A DNA stretch of 64,000 bases from Heliophilum fasciatum (GCF_004341395.1 NZ_SLXT01000012.1:23294-87293); one strand, 5' to 3'. Numbered from the stretch's first letter, positions 11,001 to 19,158 are shown. The notes: generated by a model not told the origin, from the sequence alone. A program made the numbers and translations.

Positions 11001-11643
11001 TGCTCCATAGGGTTAAGTTTAAGATCGACACATCGTCGACGGATTTGGGTTTGACCAGCGGTTGGGATACGCCAGGGGGCATCAGGTCCATGTTTGACAT
11101 GACTTTGTTGTACAGTTGGACCATGGCATCTTCCGACTTAAAACCTACTTGAAAGCGGGCTGTGACGAGCGCGCGGCCGGGCATGGACGTGGAGTAAACA
11201 TATTCGACGCCTTTGATCTCGTAGAGCTTTTGTTCCAGCGGTTTGGTGACCCGCTCTTCGACTTCGGCTGCGCCGGCTGTTGGATAAGCGACGTGGACGT
11301 CGATCATCGGTACGACGATCTGCGGTTCTTCTTCCCGTGGCGTCGTCAGTACGGCGAAAAGACCGAGCAGCAAAGAGGCGACGACGATGATCGGTGTTAA
11401 TTTGGAGCGAAGGAAGAAAGCGGCGATTTTGCCGGAGAAGCCGATTGTCCGTGTGGAGTAGTTGATGTGGTTGGCATCATGGCTGGGATCTCCCGGGTCA
11501 TCGTAACGGGTGGTGGCCTGAACAGGGCGGAGCGCTTCTGGGTTATTGGCGGACGCTTCTAGGTTATCAACGGATGCCCCTAGGCTATTGGCGGAGCCCC
11601 CTGAGAGAGTGGAAACGACTTGATGATCTTGTGGTGTGCTCAT
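8056..11643 (-). CDS. RND-family efflux pump, inner-membrane permease (AcrB/HAE-like)
   Basis: 1195 aa; the family usually has 1020-1060. A long N-terminal extension (about 70 residues) precedes the first helix (LTPIIVVASLLLGLFAVLTT). The proton-relay signature is present in the helix reading ILVDDAIVVVEN. The duplicated porter and docking domains and 12 membrane segments can be followed to the C terminus (MLYYLMMRKKSA). Between helix 6 and the second half, residues about 567-662 are an extra hydrophilic, His-, Thr- and Pro-rich loop (EHDHGESTHGELSHTVSH). Its ATG overlaps the adaptor stop by 4 bases, so the two are co-translated. Substrate unknown; see the promoter for a hint of metal or sulfur control. 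Confidence 0.93.
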   Translation of the reverse strand: MSTPQDHQVVSTLSGGSANSLGASVDNLEASANNPEALRPVQATTRYDDPGDPSHDANHINYSTRTIGFSGKIAAFFLRSKLTPIIVVASLLLGLFAVLTTPREEEPQIVVPMIDVHVAYPTAGAAEVEERVTKPLEQKLYEIKGVEYVYSTSMPGRALVTARFQVGFKSEDAMVQLYNKVMSNMDLMPPGVSQPLVKPKSVDDVSILNLTLWSKTHSDYDLRRVAAVLEDEIRTVPNVSDVQLYGASPRQLRVLVRPEHLAAYKLSLGQLSQILQSANFAADAGPLQQNNYEYMLRAGRVFTTASDVGNLVISTQSGLPVFLRDIATITDGPGDVDNYVLMGQKDGIYPAVTIAVAKQKGTNASTIAEAALKKVEDLKGKVITGDMEMTVTRNYGETASEKATELIEHLLLATASVVLLIGVFLGLRESLVIGVAVPVTLAIALAISQSFGYTLNRVTLFALIFAIGILVDDAIVVVENIHRWFAMRSKFPGLSPADAAIRAVDEVGNPTILATLTVIAVLMPMAFVGGMMGPYMSPIPINASVAMFFSLLVAFIVTPWFAYRFLKHEDKQGHGGPTQSEHDHGESTHGELSHTVSHNSNAFLNVAQPETASLNPQKTPNGNMTPLHEPGTTSPVVTSVSTAHPPENTTTHHPEKHTSGPAGLYTRVMEKLLYRPSVRWGFFAGVAVLLIASMALVYTKDVGMKMLPFDNKSELQIIIDTPEGTTLENTLQAAQAIGAYLGTVNEVTNYQIYAGTGAPFNFNGLVRHYYLRQGGNVADIQVNFIGKKDRQAQSHDIAKRIRPEVHRIAQAFNANAKLVEIPPGPPVMAPLLAEVYGPTPESQRAVAAKVKAIFEQTPGVVDVDWNVEDDQKELTYKVKDKAHLHGISEADITGTLQTAVSGTTVGLLRSTTDLEPVPIILRYPLPQRSLTALQEIRLPSASGAMVPLSELVTVEEKTREKSLHRKNLQPVTYVMADVAGKIEGPVYSMIDMWDAIGQIENEKGQPLEQNLTAQPWLTHVSSLKWDGEWQITYEVFRDLGAAFLIGLVVMYLLIVGWFQSFSVPALIMSPIPLTLIGIIPGHWLLGSFFTATSFIGAIALAGIIVRNSILLVEFAHQRTKEGVDPGPAVVEAGIVRAQPIVLTAAAVVVGAFVILFDPIFQGLAISLIFGTIASTFLTLFIIPMLYYLMMRKKSA

Positions 11644-12833
11644 TCTTGGACCACCACCTTTTGTCCGTCTGTGAGAGTGGCCTGCCCTTCGGTGATGATC
11701 TGTTCGCCCGGTTGTAGGCCGGCGATGACGTCATAACGGTCACCGACCGGTTCGCCGAGGCGCAGGAGGCGCAGGCGCGCCCGCGGTTCGGCTTGGTTGT
11801 CGATGACGTAGACGCCGGTAAATTGCGACCATTTCACGACGGCGGAGGCGGGAATGGTCAGTTTGCTGGTGTTTTCGCCGGAGAAAGTGACGATGCCAAA
11901 CATGCCGGGCTGGACTGGTTTATCGCCAGGCAAGGCGATTTTGACGAGGGCCGTGCGGCTGGCTGGATCGACGGTCGGTTGCACATCCAGGATGGTGCCG
12001 GTGAGGTTTTTGGCGATGGACTCGATGGTCACATCGACAGATTGCCCTTTTTGTAGTCGTGGGGCAAGCCGTTCGTCGACTTGGATGTGCAGGGCTAAAG
12101 GGGTTTTTTCCAGCGTCAGTAAGGGGGCACCAGGGGCGGCCATCGTGCCGGTGTCGATATGTTTTTTCGATACGACGGCGTTAAAAGGAGCGGTCAGTTG
12201 GGTGTAGCCGAGTTGGACATCAAGCTGGGTGACGCCGGCCGTGGCGCTTTGGATGGCAGCCTGCGCTTGTTGGACGACGGCTTTGGCTTGTTCCACTTGG
12301 GCTAGGGCGCTGTCGAGGGCCGTTTTGTCGCGGTCGCGATCGGCGGCGGTGACGGCGCCGCTGTTAAAAAGGGCTTGAGTGCGCGTCCAGGTGATCTGGG
12401 CGTTGTTGAGTTGTGCTTGTGCGCTGGCAAGGGCAGCTTGGGCGTTGGCCTGAGTGGCAACGGCGCTGTCAATTTGGCTGGAAGCGGCGGAGCGATTGGC
12501 GCTGATGTCACGGTTGTCGAGGCTGATCAGGGAGTCGCCCTGGCTTACCCGGTCACCTTCGCGGACGGAGACGGCTTGCACTTGGGCGAGCAGTTTGGAC
12601 GTAAGCTGAATCGTTTCACTTCCTTTGACTACGCCATCAAAACGTAAGGATGCGGCTTGATTGGCCGGTTGGACGGCCAGCGTGCGAACGGTAGCGGCCG
12701 GGAGTTGATCCGCCTTCGCTGCGCCGATTCCGGGTTCCACTTTGCTGTGCAAAGCACCGCTGAGCCAGAGAAGGAGGGCGCCGAGGGGGAGGATGATCAA
12801 GGCGCTTTTTTTGATAAGCGGTAGGCGGTTCAC
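11640..12833 (-). CDS. RND efflux adaptor (HlyD/MFP family)
   Basis: 397 aa from the GTG at 12833, about eight bases after AAAGGAAAGG; the upstream in-frame GTG at 12842 sits inside that site and is unlikely. An N-terminal membrane anchor (SALIILPLGALLLWLSG) is followed by the first lipoyl half (VSVREGDRVSQGDSLISLDN), a long Ala/Gln-rich coiled-coil hairpin (about residues 105-195), the second lipoyl half (LTAPFNAVVSKKHIDTG) and a beta-barrel and membrane-proximal domain. It bridges the permease to the cell surface. First gene of a two-gene operon with the pump; no outer-membrane TolC gene is adjacent. Confidence 0.92.
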   Translation of the reverse strand: MNRLPLIKKSALIILPLGALLLWLSGALHSKVEPGIGAAKADQLPAATVRTLAVQPANQAASLRFDGVVKGSETIQLTSKLLAQVQAVSVREGDRVSQGDSLISLDNRDISANRSAASSQIDSAVATQANAQAALASAQAQLNNAQITWTRTQALFNSGAVTAADRDRDKTALDSALAQVEQAKAVVQQAQAAIQSATAGVTQLDVQLGYTQLTAPFNAVVSKKHIDTGTMAAPGAPLLTLEKTPLALHIQVDERLAPRLQKGQSVDVTIESIAKNLTGTILDVQPTVDPASRTALVKIALPGDKPVQPGMFGIVTFSGENTSKLTIPASAVVKWSQFTGVYVIDNQAEPRARLRLLRLGEPVGDRYDVIAGLQPGEQIITEGQATLTDGQKVVVQE

Positions 12834-12869
12834 GGCAATCACCTTTCCTTTTTAAGGTTTTATGACTTG

Positions 12870-12898
12870 ATTTTACCCCCTAGGGGTATCTAGGTCAA
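12870..12898 (-). promoter_or_regulatory. Sigma-A-type promoter with CsoR/CstR-like operator in the spacer
   Basis: Read on the minus strand: -35 TTGACC (12898-12893), a 17-base spacer TAGATACCCCTAGGGGG, then -10 TAAAAT (12875-12870), about 35 bases ahead of the adaptor start. The spacer contains the palindrome CCCCTAGGGG inside TACCCCTAGGGGGTA. C-tract/G-tract palindromes with TA flanks are the known operator form of CsoR-family repressors (copper CsoR, persulfide-sensing CstR), which bind over the promoter and leave when metal or sulfane sulfur binds. The repressor gene is not in the window. Promoter: seen directly. Regulator: inference. Confidence 0.7.
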
Positions 12899-13055
12899 CG
12901 CTTTTTTTACGGGGTATACTTTGCGTAGGGCAGGAAGATGATGCCCGGTTTCCGGCGCGATAGGGTGCGATGACAGGGCGGGCGATTGATGGGCGATAAG
13001 GTGGGCAGTATAGCCTGTGTTTGGTGGACGATGGAACTGCCGATAACGAAGCTCC

Positions 13056-13084
13056 TTGTTTTGATTCACAATTATCGCTATAAT
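13056..13084 (+). promoter_or_regulatory. Sigma-A-type promoter for the glycosyltransferase-murJ unit
   Basis: TTGTTT (13056-13061), 17-base spacer, perfect TATAAT (13079-13084), placed 31 bases before the glycosyltransferase start at 13116. It diverges from the efflux operon promoter about 160 bases away. Confidence 0.65.
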
Positions 13085-13115
13085 AGACGTGATTATGAAG
13101 GATGGGGGAGAAGCG

Positions 13116-14504
13116 ATGTCCAGGCCGATCCGTGTATTGCACATCATTGGCGGAGGGGAAATCGGTGGCGCCGAGATTCACATCCTGGACTTAGCTCGCC
13201 ATCTGGACCCTGCTGAAGTGGAACTGCACTTGTGTTGTTTGTTTCCGGAGCCGCTGTTGCAGCGTGCCCGGTTATTAGGGATTCCGGCGACGGCGGTGCC
13301 GATGCGAAGCAAGGTCGATGTGACCAGTTGGTGGCATGTGCTGCAGACGGTCATGCGCATTCAGCCGGATTTGGTACATACCCATGGGGTACGGGCGAAT
13401 CTGCTGGGGCGGTTGGCGGCAAAAGTGGCCGGTGTACCCTGTACGGTAACGACGGTGCACAGTGTATTGGAATTTGACTATCCTGATGCGGCGACGCGGT
13501 GGTTTAACACGTGGTCGGAACGGATTACGGCGCCGCTGACGGATCGTTTTATTGTTGTGGCGGAGTTTTTGAAAGCGTACTTGGTCAAGCAGGGGATTGC
13601 CCCGGCAAAGATCACCGTGATTCATAACGGTATCGATGAAGCAAAGTTTTTGCCGCGCTTTTGGGCGGAAAAAAATGCACTGGCTCTGGGAACCGATAAC
13701 AAGGGAGCGGCGCCGACCGCAGCCCTGCCCATGACGATGGAACGGACGAAGATCACCGAATCGCCCGCGGAAGGGGAACTGACCGAAGTGGCGGGGCTTC
13801 TGGAGACGGCTGAACTGGCTGAGGCTGCATCATTGCCGGAAGCATCGGAAATGACCCAGGAAGAGTGGCGTTTTTTGCGGCGTCGTGGCGTCCGCCAGAT
13901 GCTCGGTATCGATGACCAGGTGCCGGTTGTCGGTATGGTCGGTCGTTTTCATACGGTCAAAGGACATTCGATCTTAGTCACTGCGGCGCGGGAGATTTTG
14001 AAAATCGATCGGCGCGTCGTTTTTTTGCTGATCGGCGACGGGAACTTGCGTCCGGAAATTCAGGCGCAGGTGGAACTGGACGGCATGACGGATAACTTTG
14101 TTTTCACGGGGTTTCGGGAAGATGTGGCTGATTTGTACTGGGCCATGGACATCCTGGCATTGCCGTCCCTGTCGGAAGGTCTGTGCTTGACTTTGATGGA
14201 AGGGATGCTTTGTGCTTGCCCGCCGGTCGCGACCGGTGTGGGCGGCAATCCGGAGATTGTAAGTCACGAGAAAAACGGCTTGATTGTGCCGTCGGGGGAT
14301 GCGCTGGGACTGGCGGCGGCGCTGTTACGATTGATTCAAAATCCGCAGGAAGCGTTGCGGCTGGGTCAATGTGCGCGCAAGACGATTTTGGAACGTTTTG
14401 CTGTGCGGCGTACGGCGGAACGAACGGCGGCGCTGTACCGTCAATTGGCGCAGGGCAAGCGAAACAACGCAAGTGATGCAGAGATGGAAGGCAACAGCGA
14501 ATGA
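13116..14504 (+). CDS. Family 4 glycosyltransferase
   Basis: 462 aa from the ATG at 13116, preceded by GGGGGAG. The N-terminal Rossmann domain starts VLHIIGGGEIGGAEIHIL and has the VHTHGVRANLLGRLAAK acceptor-side loop. The C-terminal domain carries VGRFHTVKGHS and the nucleotide-sugar motif SLSEGLCLTLMEGMLCACPP (E-x7-E). Cytoplasmic, retaining, GT-B fold. Between the domains, residues about 190-248, an extra Ala/Glu/Thr-rich low-complexity stretch (TEVAGLLETAELAEAASLPE) is not part of the fold and may be repeat-born. Followed by murJ 16 bases later, so probably one transcript. Sugar donor and acceptor cannot be told from the sequence. Confidence 0.88.
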   Translation: MSRPIRVLHIIGGGEIGGAEIHILDLARHLDPAEVELHLCCLFPEPLLQRARLLGIPATAVPMRSKVDVTSWWHVLQTVMRIQPDLVHTHGVRANLLGRLAAKVAGVPCTVTTVHSVLEFDYPDAATRWFNTWSERITAPLTDRFIVVAEFLKAYLVKQGIAPAKITVIHNGIDEAKFLPRFWAEKNALALGTDNKGAAPTAALPMTMERTKITESPAEGELTEVAGLLETAELAEAASLPEASEMTQEEWRFLRRRGVRQMLGIDDQVPVVGMVGRFHTVKGHSILVTAAREILKIDRRVVFLLIGDGNLRPEIQAQVELDGMTDNFVFTGFREDVADLYWAMDILALPSLSEGLCLTLMEGMLCACPPVATGVGGNPEIVSHEKNGLIVPSGDALGLAAALLRLIQNPQEALRLGQCARKTILERFAVRRTAERTAALYRQLAQGKRNNASDAEMEGNSE

Positions 14505-14520
14505 CGAGAGGCAACTGCGA

Positions 14521-16101
14521 ATGACGAAGGGCAATCGAATTGCCAAAGCGGCAGCACTGATCATGATCGTGACTTTGGCGGGACGCTTTCTGGGCTTTAT
14601 CCGGGAGATGTTGACAGCGCGGCATTTTCCGGTGGAGTTAGTGGACTCCTATGTAGTCGCCTATACGTTGCCGAATATTTTTGGCATCACCATGACTGGC
14701 GCGTTTATGGCGGCTTTTATTCCTACGTTTACCCAGTTGATGGAGCAAGGGGACCGTGAACGGGCGTGGCGTTTGGCGCTGACCGTGTTTAATGCGGTAG
14801 TCTTGCTTTTTGCTGTGCTTGTCGGGCTGGGCATGGTTTTTGCACCGACGGTGGTGGACTGGATCGCGCCGGGGTTTGCCAATGAGCGGTCGCCGGAAAC
14901 GGTGCATCTGACGGTTGAACTGATGCGCATCATGTTCCCGACGTTGCTGTTTGCGTCGGTTGGGGGCATCACGATGGGTGTCTTGAATTCGTTGGACCAC
15001 TTTTTGATGCCGTCGCTCGGTCCTTTGGCGGCGTCGCTGACGGTGGTGGCGGCGATTCTTTTTGTGTCGCCGTCCATGGGCATCTATGCGCTGGCGGCAG
15101 GGACGCTGGTGGGGCTTTTTTTGCAGACGGCGGTGCAGATACCGGCGATGATCAAAAAGGGTTTTCGTTACCGCTGGCTACTTGATCTAAATGATCCGCT
15201 GGTGCGGCAAGTGGGTGTACTGGTCATTCCTGTGCTGATCGGTGTGGGCATTGGGCAAGTCAATATTTTAATTGATCGCAACTTGGCTTCCGGCTTGCCG
15301 GCGGGCAGTGTGTCGATGCTTAATTTTGCCAATCAGGTCTATCAACTGCCGATGGGGATCATCGTGCAGGCCATTTCGGTGCCGATTTTTCCGGCTTTTT
15401 CGGCGTTGGCGGCGCAGAAGGATATGCCGGGGCTGCACCGGACGGTGGGGCGGGGTACCAATTACTACTCGCTGTTGTTGATTCCGATGACGGCGGGGTT
15501 GATGGTTCTGGCGGTGCCGACAACGCGGATTATTTTTGAACGGGGCGCGTTTACGCCGGAAAATACGGTGGGTACGGCGGTTGCGCTTTTTTGGTATGCT
15601 TTGGGGTTGCTGCCGGCGGGGATGCGCGATTTGTATACGCGGGTTTTTTATGCGCTGCAGGATACTAAAACGCCGGTTAAAATCGGGGCGCTTTGTGTGG
15701 GCGTACATATTGCCCTGAACTTGGCGTTGATCGATTCGATGGGGCACGGCGGGCTGGCTTTGGCGACGTCGCTTTCGGCGCTGCTGAACATGGTGATTCT
15801 GGGATGGATTTTATATCGCCGTACGGGCGGTTGGAATGTGGGTTCGCAGTTGATCATTGGTGCGAAGGCGTTGGTGGCGTCGCTGGTGATGGCGGCTGTG
15901 GTCTGGGAAGTCAATCAGTATTTGCAGCTTTGGCTGGGGGCGCGCCGGGGGATTTTGGAACTGTTGTCGCTGTCGGGGTCGATTGCGACGGGGGTAGTGG
16001 TGTATGGGGTGATGATCTGGCTGTTGCGCATTGATGAAGTGGGCTTGCTGCTGGATATGGTGAAAGCGAAATGGCGCGCTCGGTTTGGTGGGGCGGCGTA
16101 G
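14521..16101 (+). CDS. murJ: Lipid II / polyprenyl-linked flippase MurJ (MVF family)
   Basis: 526 aa from the ATG at 14521 (GAGAGG eleven bases upstream), the usual MurJ length. About 14 hydrophobic segments; conserved family features include LAGRFLGFIREMLTARHFP at the start, the FIPTFTQ segment of helix 2 and the SMLNFANQVYQLPMGI region of helix 8. MurJ moves lipid II across the membrane for wall synthesis. Here it sits among exopolysaccharide genes, so it may be a paralogue moving another lipid-linked glycan; I cannot decide. Its last codons (GGAA then TAG) lie inside the first copy of the 36-bp repeat array that follows. Confidence 0.9.
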   Translation: MTKGNRIAKAAALIMIVTLAGRFLGFIREMLTARHFPVELVDSYVVAYTLPNIFGITMTGAFMAAFIPTFTQLMEQGDRERAWRLALTVFNAVVLLFAVLVGLGMVFAPTVVDWIAPGFANERSPETVHLTVELMRIMFPTLLFASVGGITMGVLNSLDHFLMPSLGPLAASLTVVAAILFVSPSMGIYALAAGTLVGLFLQTAVQIPAMIKKGFRYRWLLDLNDPLVRQVGVLVIPVLIGVGIGQVNILIDRNLASGLPAGSVSMLNFANQVYQLPMGIIVQAISVPIFPAFSALAAQKDMPGLHRTVGRGTNYYSLLLIPMTAGLMVLAVPTTRIIFERGAFTPENTVGTAVALFWYALGLLPAGMRDLYTRVFYALQDTKTPVKIGALCVGVHIALNLALIDSMGHGGLALATSLSALLNMVILGWILYRRTGGWNVGSQLIIGAKALVASLVMAAVVWEVNQYLQLWLGARRGILELLSLSGSIATGVVVYGVMIWLLRIDEVGLLLDMVKAKWRARFGGAA

Positions 16102-16316
16102 TGCTACGGTGTGCCTGTTTTGGGCGGGGCGGCGTAGTGCTACGGTGTGCCTGTTTTGGGCGGGGCGGCGTAGTGCTACGGTGTGCCTGTTTTGGGCGGG
16201 GCGGCGTAGTGCTACGGTGTGCCTGTTTTGGGCGGGGCGGCGTAGTGCTACGGTGTGCCTGTTTTGGGCGGGGCGGCGTAGTGCTACGGTGTACTCGGTT
16301 TGGTGGGGCGAATTGG
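16081..16316 (+). repeat. 36-bp tandem repeat array at the murJ stop codon
   Basis: The core GGGGCGGCGTAGTGCTACGG recurs at 16090, 16126, 16162, 16198, 16234 and 16270, exactly 36 bases apart, with identical GCCTGTTTTGGGC linkers between copies. The flank CGGTTTGGTGGGGCG occurs at both ends (16081 and about 16296). Each unit repeats the murJ terminal codons and stop (GGG GCG GCG TAG). There are no unique spacers, so it is not a CRISPR array. It separates murJ from the next gene (start 16343). Confidence 0.95.
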
Positions 16317-16342
16317 TGTGACATCATGGTAAGGGGATAGTT

Positions 16343-17836
16343 ATGGCCAATGAGCGATGGTCGCGGCGGCAGTTTTTACGTCGCAGTGCGGCGGTGTTGG
16401 GTTTGACTGGTGCGGCGCTTGGCGGCTTGGTCTGGGCGCAGCCCGGGCGGGCTGGTTTGCCGATGGGGGGCTTGGCGGTGCCGAGGCCGACGCGGCGGCG
16501 CATGGCGATTCCGGGATGGGCCGGTGCGTGGGCTGAGGTGCGCAAGTTCCCTTTTCCCTATAAAGCGATGGTGGCGATCACTTCGGATATTGACGGTACG
16601 TCTCTGGAGGAGTTTGAGCGTATTCATCGCTTTTTGAATACGCGGGAGATGACCGAGAAGGGGCCGGGACTGGGTCTGGATATTGGTGACTCTTTTTGGA
16701 TGTTTGTCGACACGGATTGGGATGGGGCCATCGATGTGGAGGGTCATCCGCTGCGGGAGCAGATGGCTTATTGGCGTTCACCGACGGATCGGCGGCCTTT
16801 TCAAGCGGCGGCGATTGCTAAGTATATTCGCTGTGGTTGGATTGATTCGATCCACTCCTGGGGTGATTTTAATAAGCAACAGCCTGATGCGCCGGGGGCG
16901 GCAACGTTTCGCCGGGAAATGGCGGAAGCGGCTGTGGCGGAACTGACGCGGGAAAAGCTGCATGTGCAGGTCTGGATCGATCACGGCAACAAGGCTAATG
17001 TGCAGTCTTTTGCGGGGTCTAGTTCTTGGCTCCAGGCGTATCAAGCGGGTGACCGGCCGGGATTGCCTTATTATCATACGGATTTGACGATTCCTTATGG
17101 GATTCGCTTTGGCTGGGGTGCGACGGCTAGTGCCTGGGAGTATGAACCGGGCGGTGAGTCGCTACTGCGTCCGCTGACGCTGCGTGATGGCCGGCGGATC
17201 TGGAATTTTACTCGCTATTCCTGCAATGGGCCGCGCTGGCAGCAGGATTTTCGTTTTATCTGGAATCCTTATTTTTTGCATGAGCAGTTACGGGCGGAAA
17301 ATCGCCGCCGCTGGAAGGCGGAGGGATGGTACTGTGCGGTGGCGCAGCATCTGGGCGGGCCGAATGAGCTTTATTTTCCGTTTCTTGATGAGGCGGTGGC
17401 GGCGCTGCGGGAATTGGCTGAGGAGCAAGCGGCCGGGGAGATTTTGGTGGCGCGGACGTCGCGGTTGTTGAATTATAATCTGGCGGAGCAGTTTGTGGTG
17501 TTTGAGGTGCGGGAGCGGGGGCCGGGGCAACTGTGGGCGCAAGATCAAGCGCAGACGCAGGCGCAGAGACGGGACCAAGCAGTCACCACGCCGGGGCGCT
17601 ACGTGCTGAATATTTTGCGTATTGATGATCCTCATTTGGGCACCTTTGTACCGGCGATCGATGCGGTGCGGGGCATGACTTTTTATGTACCTGACCCGGC
17701 GCACTTTGATCTGGCGATTGGCGGACAGCTTGTGCCGGCCGAGGAGATTATGCGCAATCAGGCTGACCATACGGGGCGACCGAGTATTGGTGTGCGCTGG
17801 TTTGAACCGGATCTGTACGATTATACGCGCCGGTAG
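16343..17836 (+). CDS. Tat-exported polysaccharide-deacetylase-like protein
   Basis: 497 aa. The N terminus is a textbook twin-arginine signal: SRRQFLRR, then AAVLGLTGAALGGLVW and an AQPGRA cleavage-like site. The mature part has NodB/polysaccharide-deacetylase-like landmarks in order: an early acidic pair in AITSDIDGT (about residue 78), the His of DSIHSWGDF (about 173), then VWIDHGNKANVQS (about 211). Metal-dependent deacetylases of this fold remove acyl groups from sugars outside the cell. The middle (residues 230-370) is Trp/Tyr-rich and unlike any domain I know. Ribosome site AAGGGGAT. The function is a fold-level guess supported by export and by neighbours that make surface glycans. Confidence 0.6.
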   Translation: MANERWSRRQFLRRSAAVLGLTGAALGGLVWAQPGRAGLPMGGLAVPRPTRRRMAIPGWAGAWAEVRKFPFPYKAMVAITSDIDGTSLEEFERIHRFLNTREMTEKGPGLGLDIGDSFWMFVDTDWDGAIDVEGHPLREQMAYWRSPTDRRPFQAAAIAKYIRCGWIDSIHSWGDFNKQQPDAPGAATFRREMAEAAVAELTREKLHVQVWIDHGNKANVQSFAGSSSWLQAYQAGDRPGLPYYHTDLTIPYGIRFGWGATASAWEYEPGGESLLRPLTLRDGRRIWNFTRYSCNGPRWQQDFRFIWNPYFLHEQLRAENRRRWKAEGWYCAVAQHLGGPNELYFPFLDEAVAALRELAEEQAAGEILVARTSRLLNYNLAEQFVVFEVRERGPGQLWAQDQAQTQAQRRDQAVTTPGRYVLNILRIDDPHLGTFVPAIDAVRGMTFYVPDPAHFDLAIGGQLVPAEEIMRNQADHTGRPSIGVRWFEPDLYDYTRR

Positions 17837-17915
17837 CTGGGGAATCTTGATGGAACAGATGAATTCGGATAGAACGGACGGAATGAACGGTACGGATGGC
17901 ATCGGGTGAATCGGG

Positions 17916-18785
17916 GTGAGGGGGACGGTAGGGTTGGAACGTTTACCGGGTAAATATTTGATCATTATTCCGGCGTATAATGAGGCAGAAAATATCAGCT
18001 CCGTGTTGACGGAGCTACGGGCTGTGGTGCCTTGGGCCGATGTGGTCGTCATTGATGATGGATCGCGGGACGCTACGGCTGCCTTGGCGCGCCGGCACGG
18101 GGCGACGGTGATTACCCATCCGGTCAATTTACGCTATGGGGCGGCGCTGCAGACGGGCTTTAAGTATGCCCGTCGGCATGGTTATGATTTTGTTATTCAG
18201 TTTGACGGTGACGGGCAGCATGACCCGGCCAATATTGCTGTGATGGCGGAGGCGATGGCCACCACTGGTGCTGATATTGTCATTGGTTCGCGCTTTTTGA
18301 ATGATCAAAAGCATACGAACTGGAAGCGCGGTCTGGGGATCAAAATGTTTTCGCTGATGATTCGGGCGCTGACGGGCCAACAAGTCAATGATCCCACGTC
18401 GGGGCTGCAACTGCTTAACCGGCGTGTCTACCAGTTTTACTCTTACGCCAATCAGTTTCCTGTCGATTTTCCTGATGCTAACGTGCTGGTCTTGATGATC
18501 TTGGCCGGCTTTAAGGTGACTGAGCGAGTGGCGTCGATCCGGGAGCGTTTGCATGGCGAGAGCATGCACAGCGGGTTCAAGGTCGTCAAGTATTTGGTGA
18601 TCATGATCTACAGCATTTTTATTGCGATTGTCAAAGGGCGGGCCTACCGGGGGAGTTTGGGCTTCGATGGGCCGACTTTGCCGGCATCGGTGGAACAAGT
18701 ATCGGCGTCGACAACGGCCATGTCGAATGTACCGGCTACGCCATCGGGAGCGATGGCACCGGCGAAAGGGGGGGGCCAACGATGA
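17916..18785 (+). CDS. Family 2 glycosyltransferase, DPM1/GtrB-like
   Basis: 289 aa. Starts LIIIPAYNEAENISSVL, has VVIDDGSRDAT near residue 50 and the metal motif IQFDGDGQHDP near residue 99, then GSRFLN and a TSGLQLLNRR motif, all typical of polyprenyl-phosphate sugar synthases. Unlike the gene at 613 it ends without membrane helices but with an Ala/Thr/Pro tail. A TTG at 17934 is a rival start, nine bases after AGGGGG, and is arguably better placed than the GTG used here. Its end overlaps the DUF2304 gene by ATGA. GT2-DUF2304 pairs are common, and DUF2304 probably gives the membrane anchor. Confidence 0.85.
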   Translation: MRGTVGLERLPGKYLIIIPAYNEAENISSVLTELRAVVPWADVVVIDDGSRDATAALARRHGATVITHPVNLRYGAALQTGFKYARRHGYDFVIQFDGDGQHDPANIAVMAEAMATTGADIVIGSRFLNDQKHTNWKRGLGIKMFSLMIRALTGQQVNDPTSGLQLLNRRVYQFYSYANQFPVDFPDANVLVLMILAGFKVTERVASIRERLHGESMHSGFKVVKYLVIMIYSIFIAIVKGRAYRGSLGFDGPTLPASVEQVSASTTAMSNVPATPSGAMAPAKGGGQR

Positions 18786-19150
18786 GCATCAAGCTGTTGT
18801 GGTTTGTGCGGATCGTAGGACTGGCCTTTGCCGCGTATGTGATTCAGCGCGTCAAGCAGAACCGGCTCAGTGAAAAGGAGTCGCTGTATTGGGTGACTGG
18901 TACACTGGGCATCGTGTTTCTGGCTTTTTGGCCGGGGTTAGTCGATCAGGTGGCGGCTTGGGTCGGTGTGGTGTACCAGCCGGCGCTGCTGTTTTTTATC
19001 GGGATTTTGTTTTGCTTGGTGTTACTTTTCCGGCAGGCCGGCCATATCTCGCAACTCAAGGAAAGTAACAAGGAACTGGCGCAGATGGTGGCGATCTTGG
19101 AGGCTGAGCAGCGCCGGGCGGGGTCGGGATTGGAACATAAGGAAGAATAA
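18782..19150 (+). CDS. DUF2304 membrane protein
   Basis: 122 aa. Three hydrophobic segments (LLWFVRIVGLAFAAYVI; WVTGTLGIVFLAFWPGL; ALLFFIGILFCLVLLF) and a C-terminal heptad-like helix (LKESNKELAQMVAILEAEQ). The central KESLYWVTGTLGIV region is the DUF2304 signature. Such proteins are usually next to, and translationally coupled with, a GT2 polyprenyl-phosphate glycosyltransferase, as here. A strong hairpin terminator follows nine bases after the stop, closing this unit. Confidence 0.85.
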   Translation: MSIKLLWFVRIVGLAFAAYVIQRVKQNRLSEKESLYWVTGTLGIVFLAFWPGLVDQVAAWVGVVYQPALLFFIGILFCLVLLFRQAGHISQLKESNKELAQMVAILEAEQRRAGSGLEHKEE

Positions 19151-19158
19151 GGGGCACG

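Noticed and set aside
16081..16316. CRISPR array (36-bp direct repeats)
   Set aside because: The units adjoin each other directly with no unique spacers, and no cas gene is near.
15911..16340. Reading frames made of the 36-bp repeat (RSTTPPRPKQAH and GVVLRCACFGRG repeats)
   Set aside because: They stay open only because the repeat length is a multiple of three; no start signal or family.
17288..18127. 279-aa reverse-strand reading frame
   Set aside because: Antisense to two well-supported genes, His/Arg/Pro-rich, no motif.
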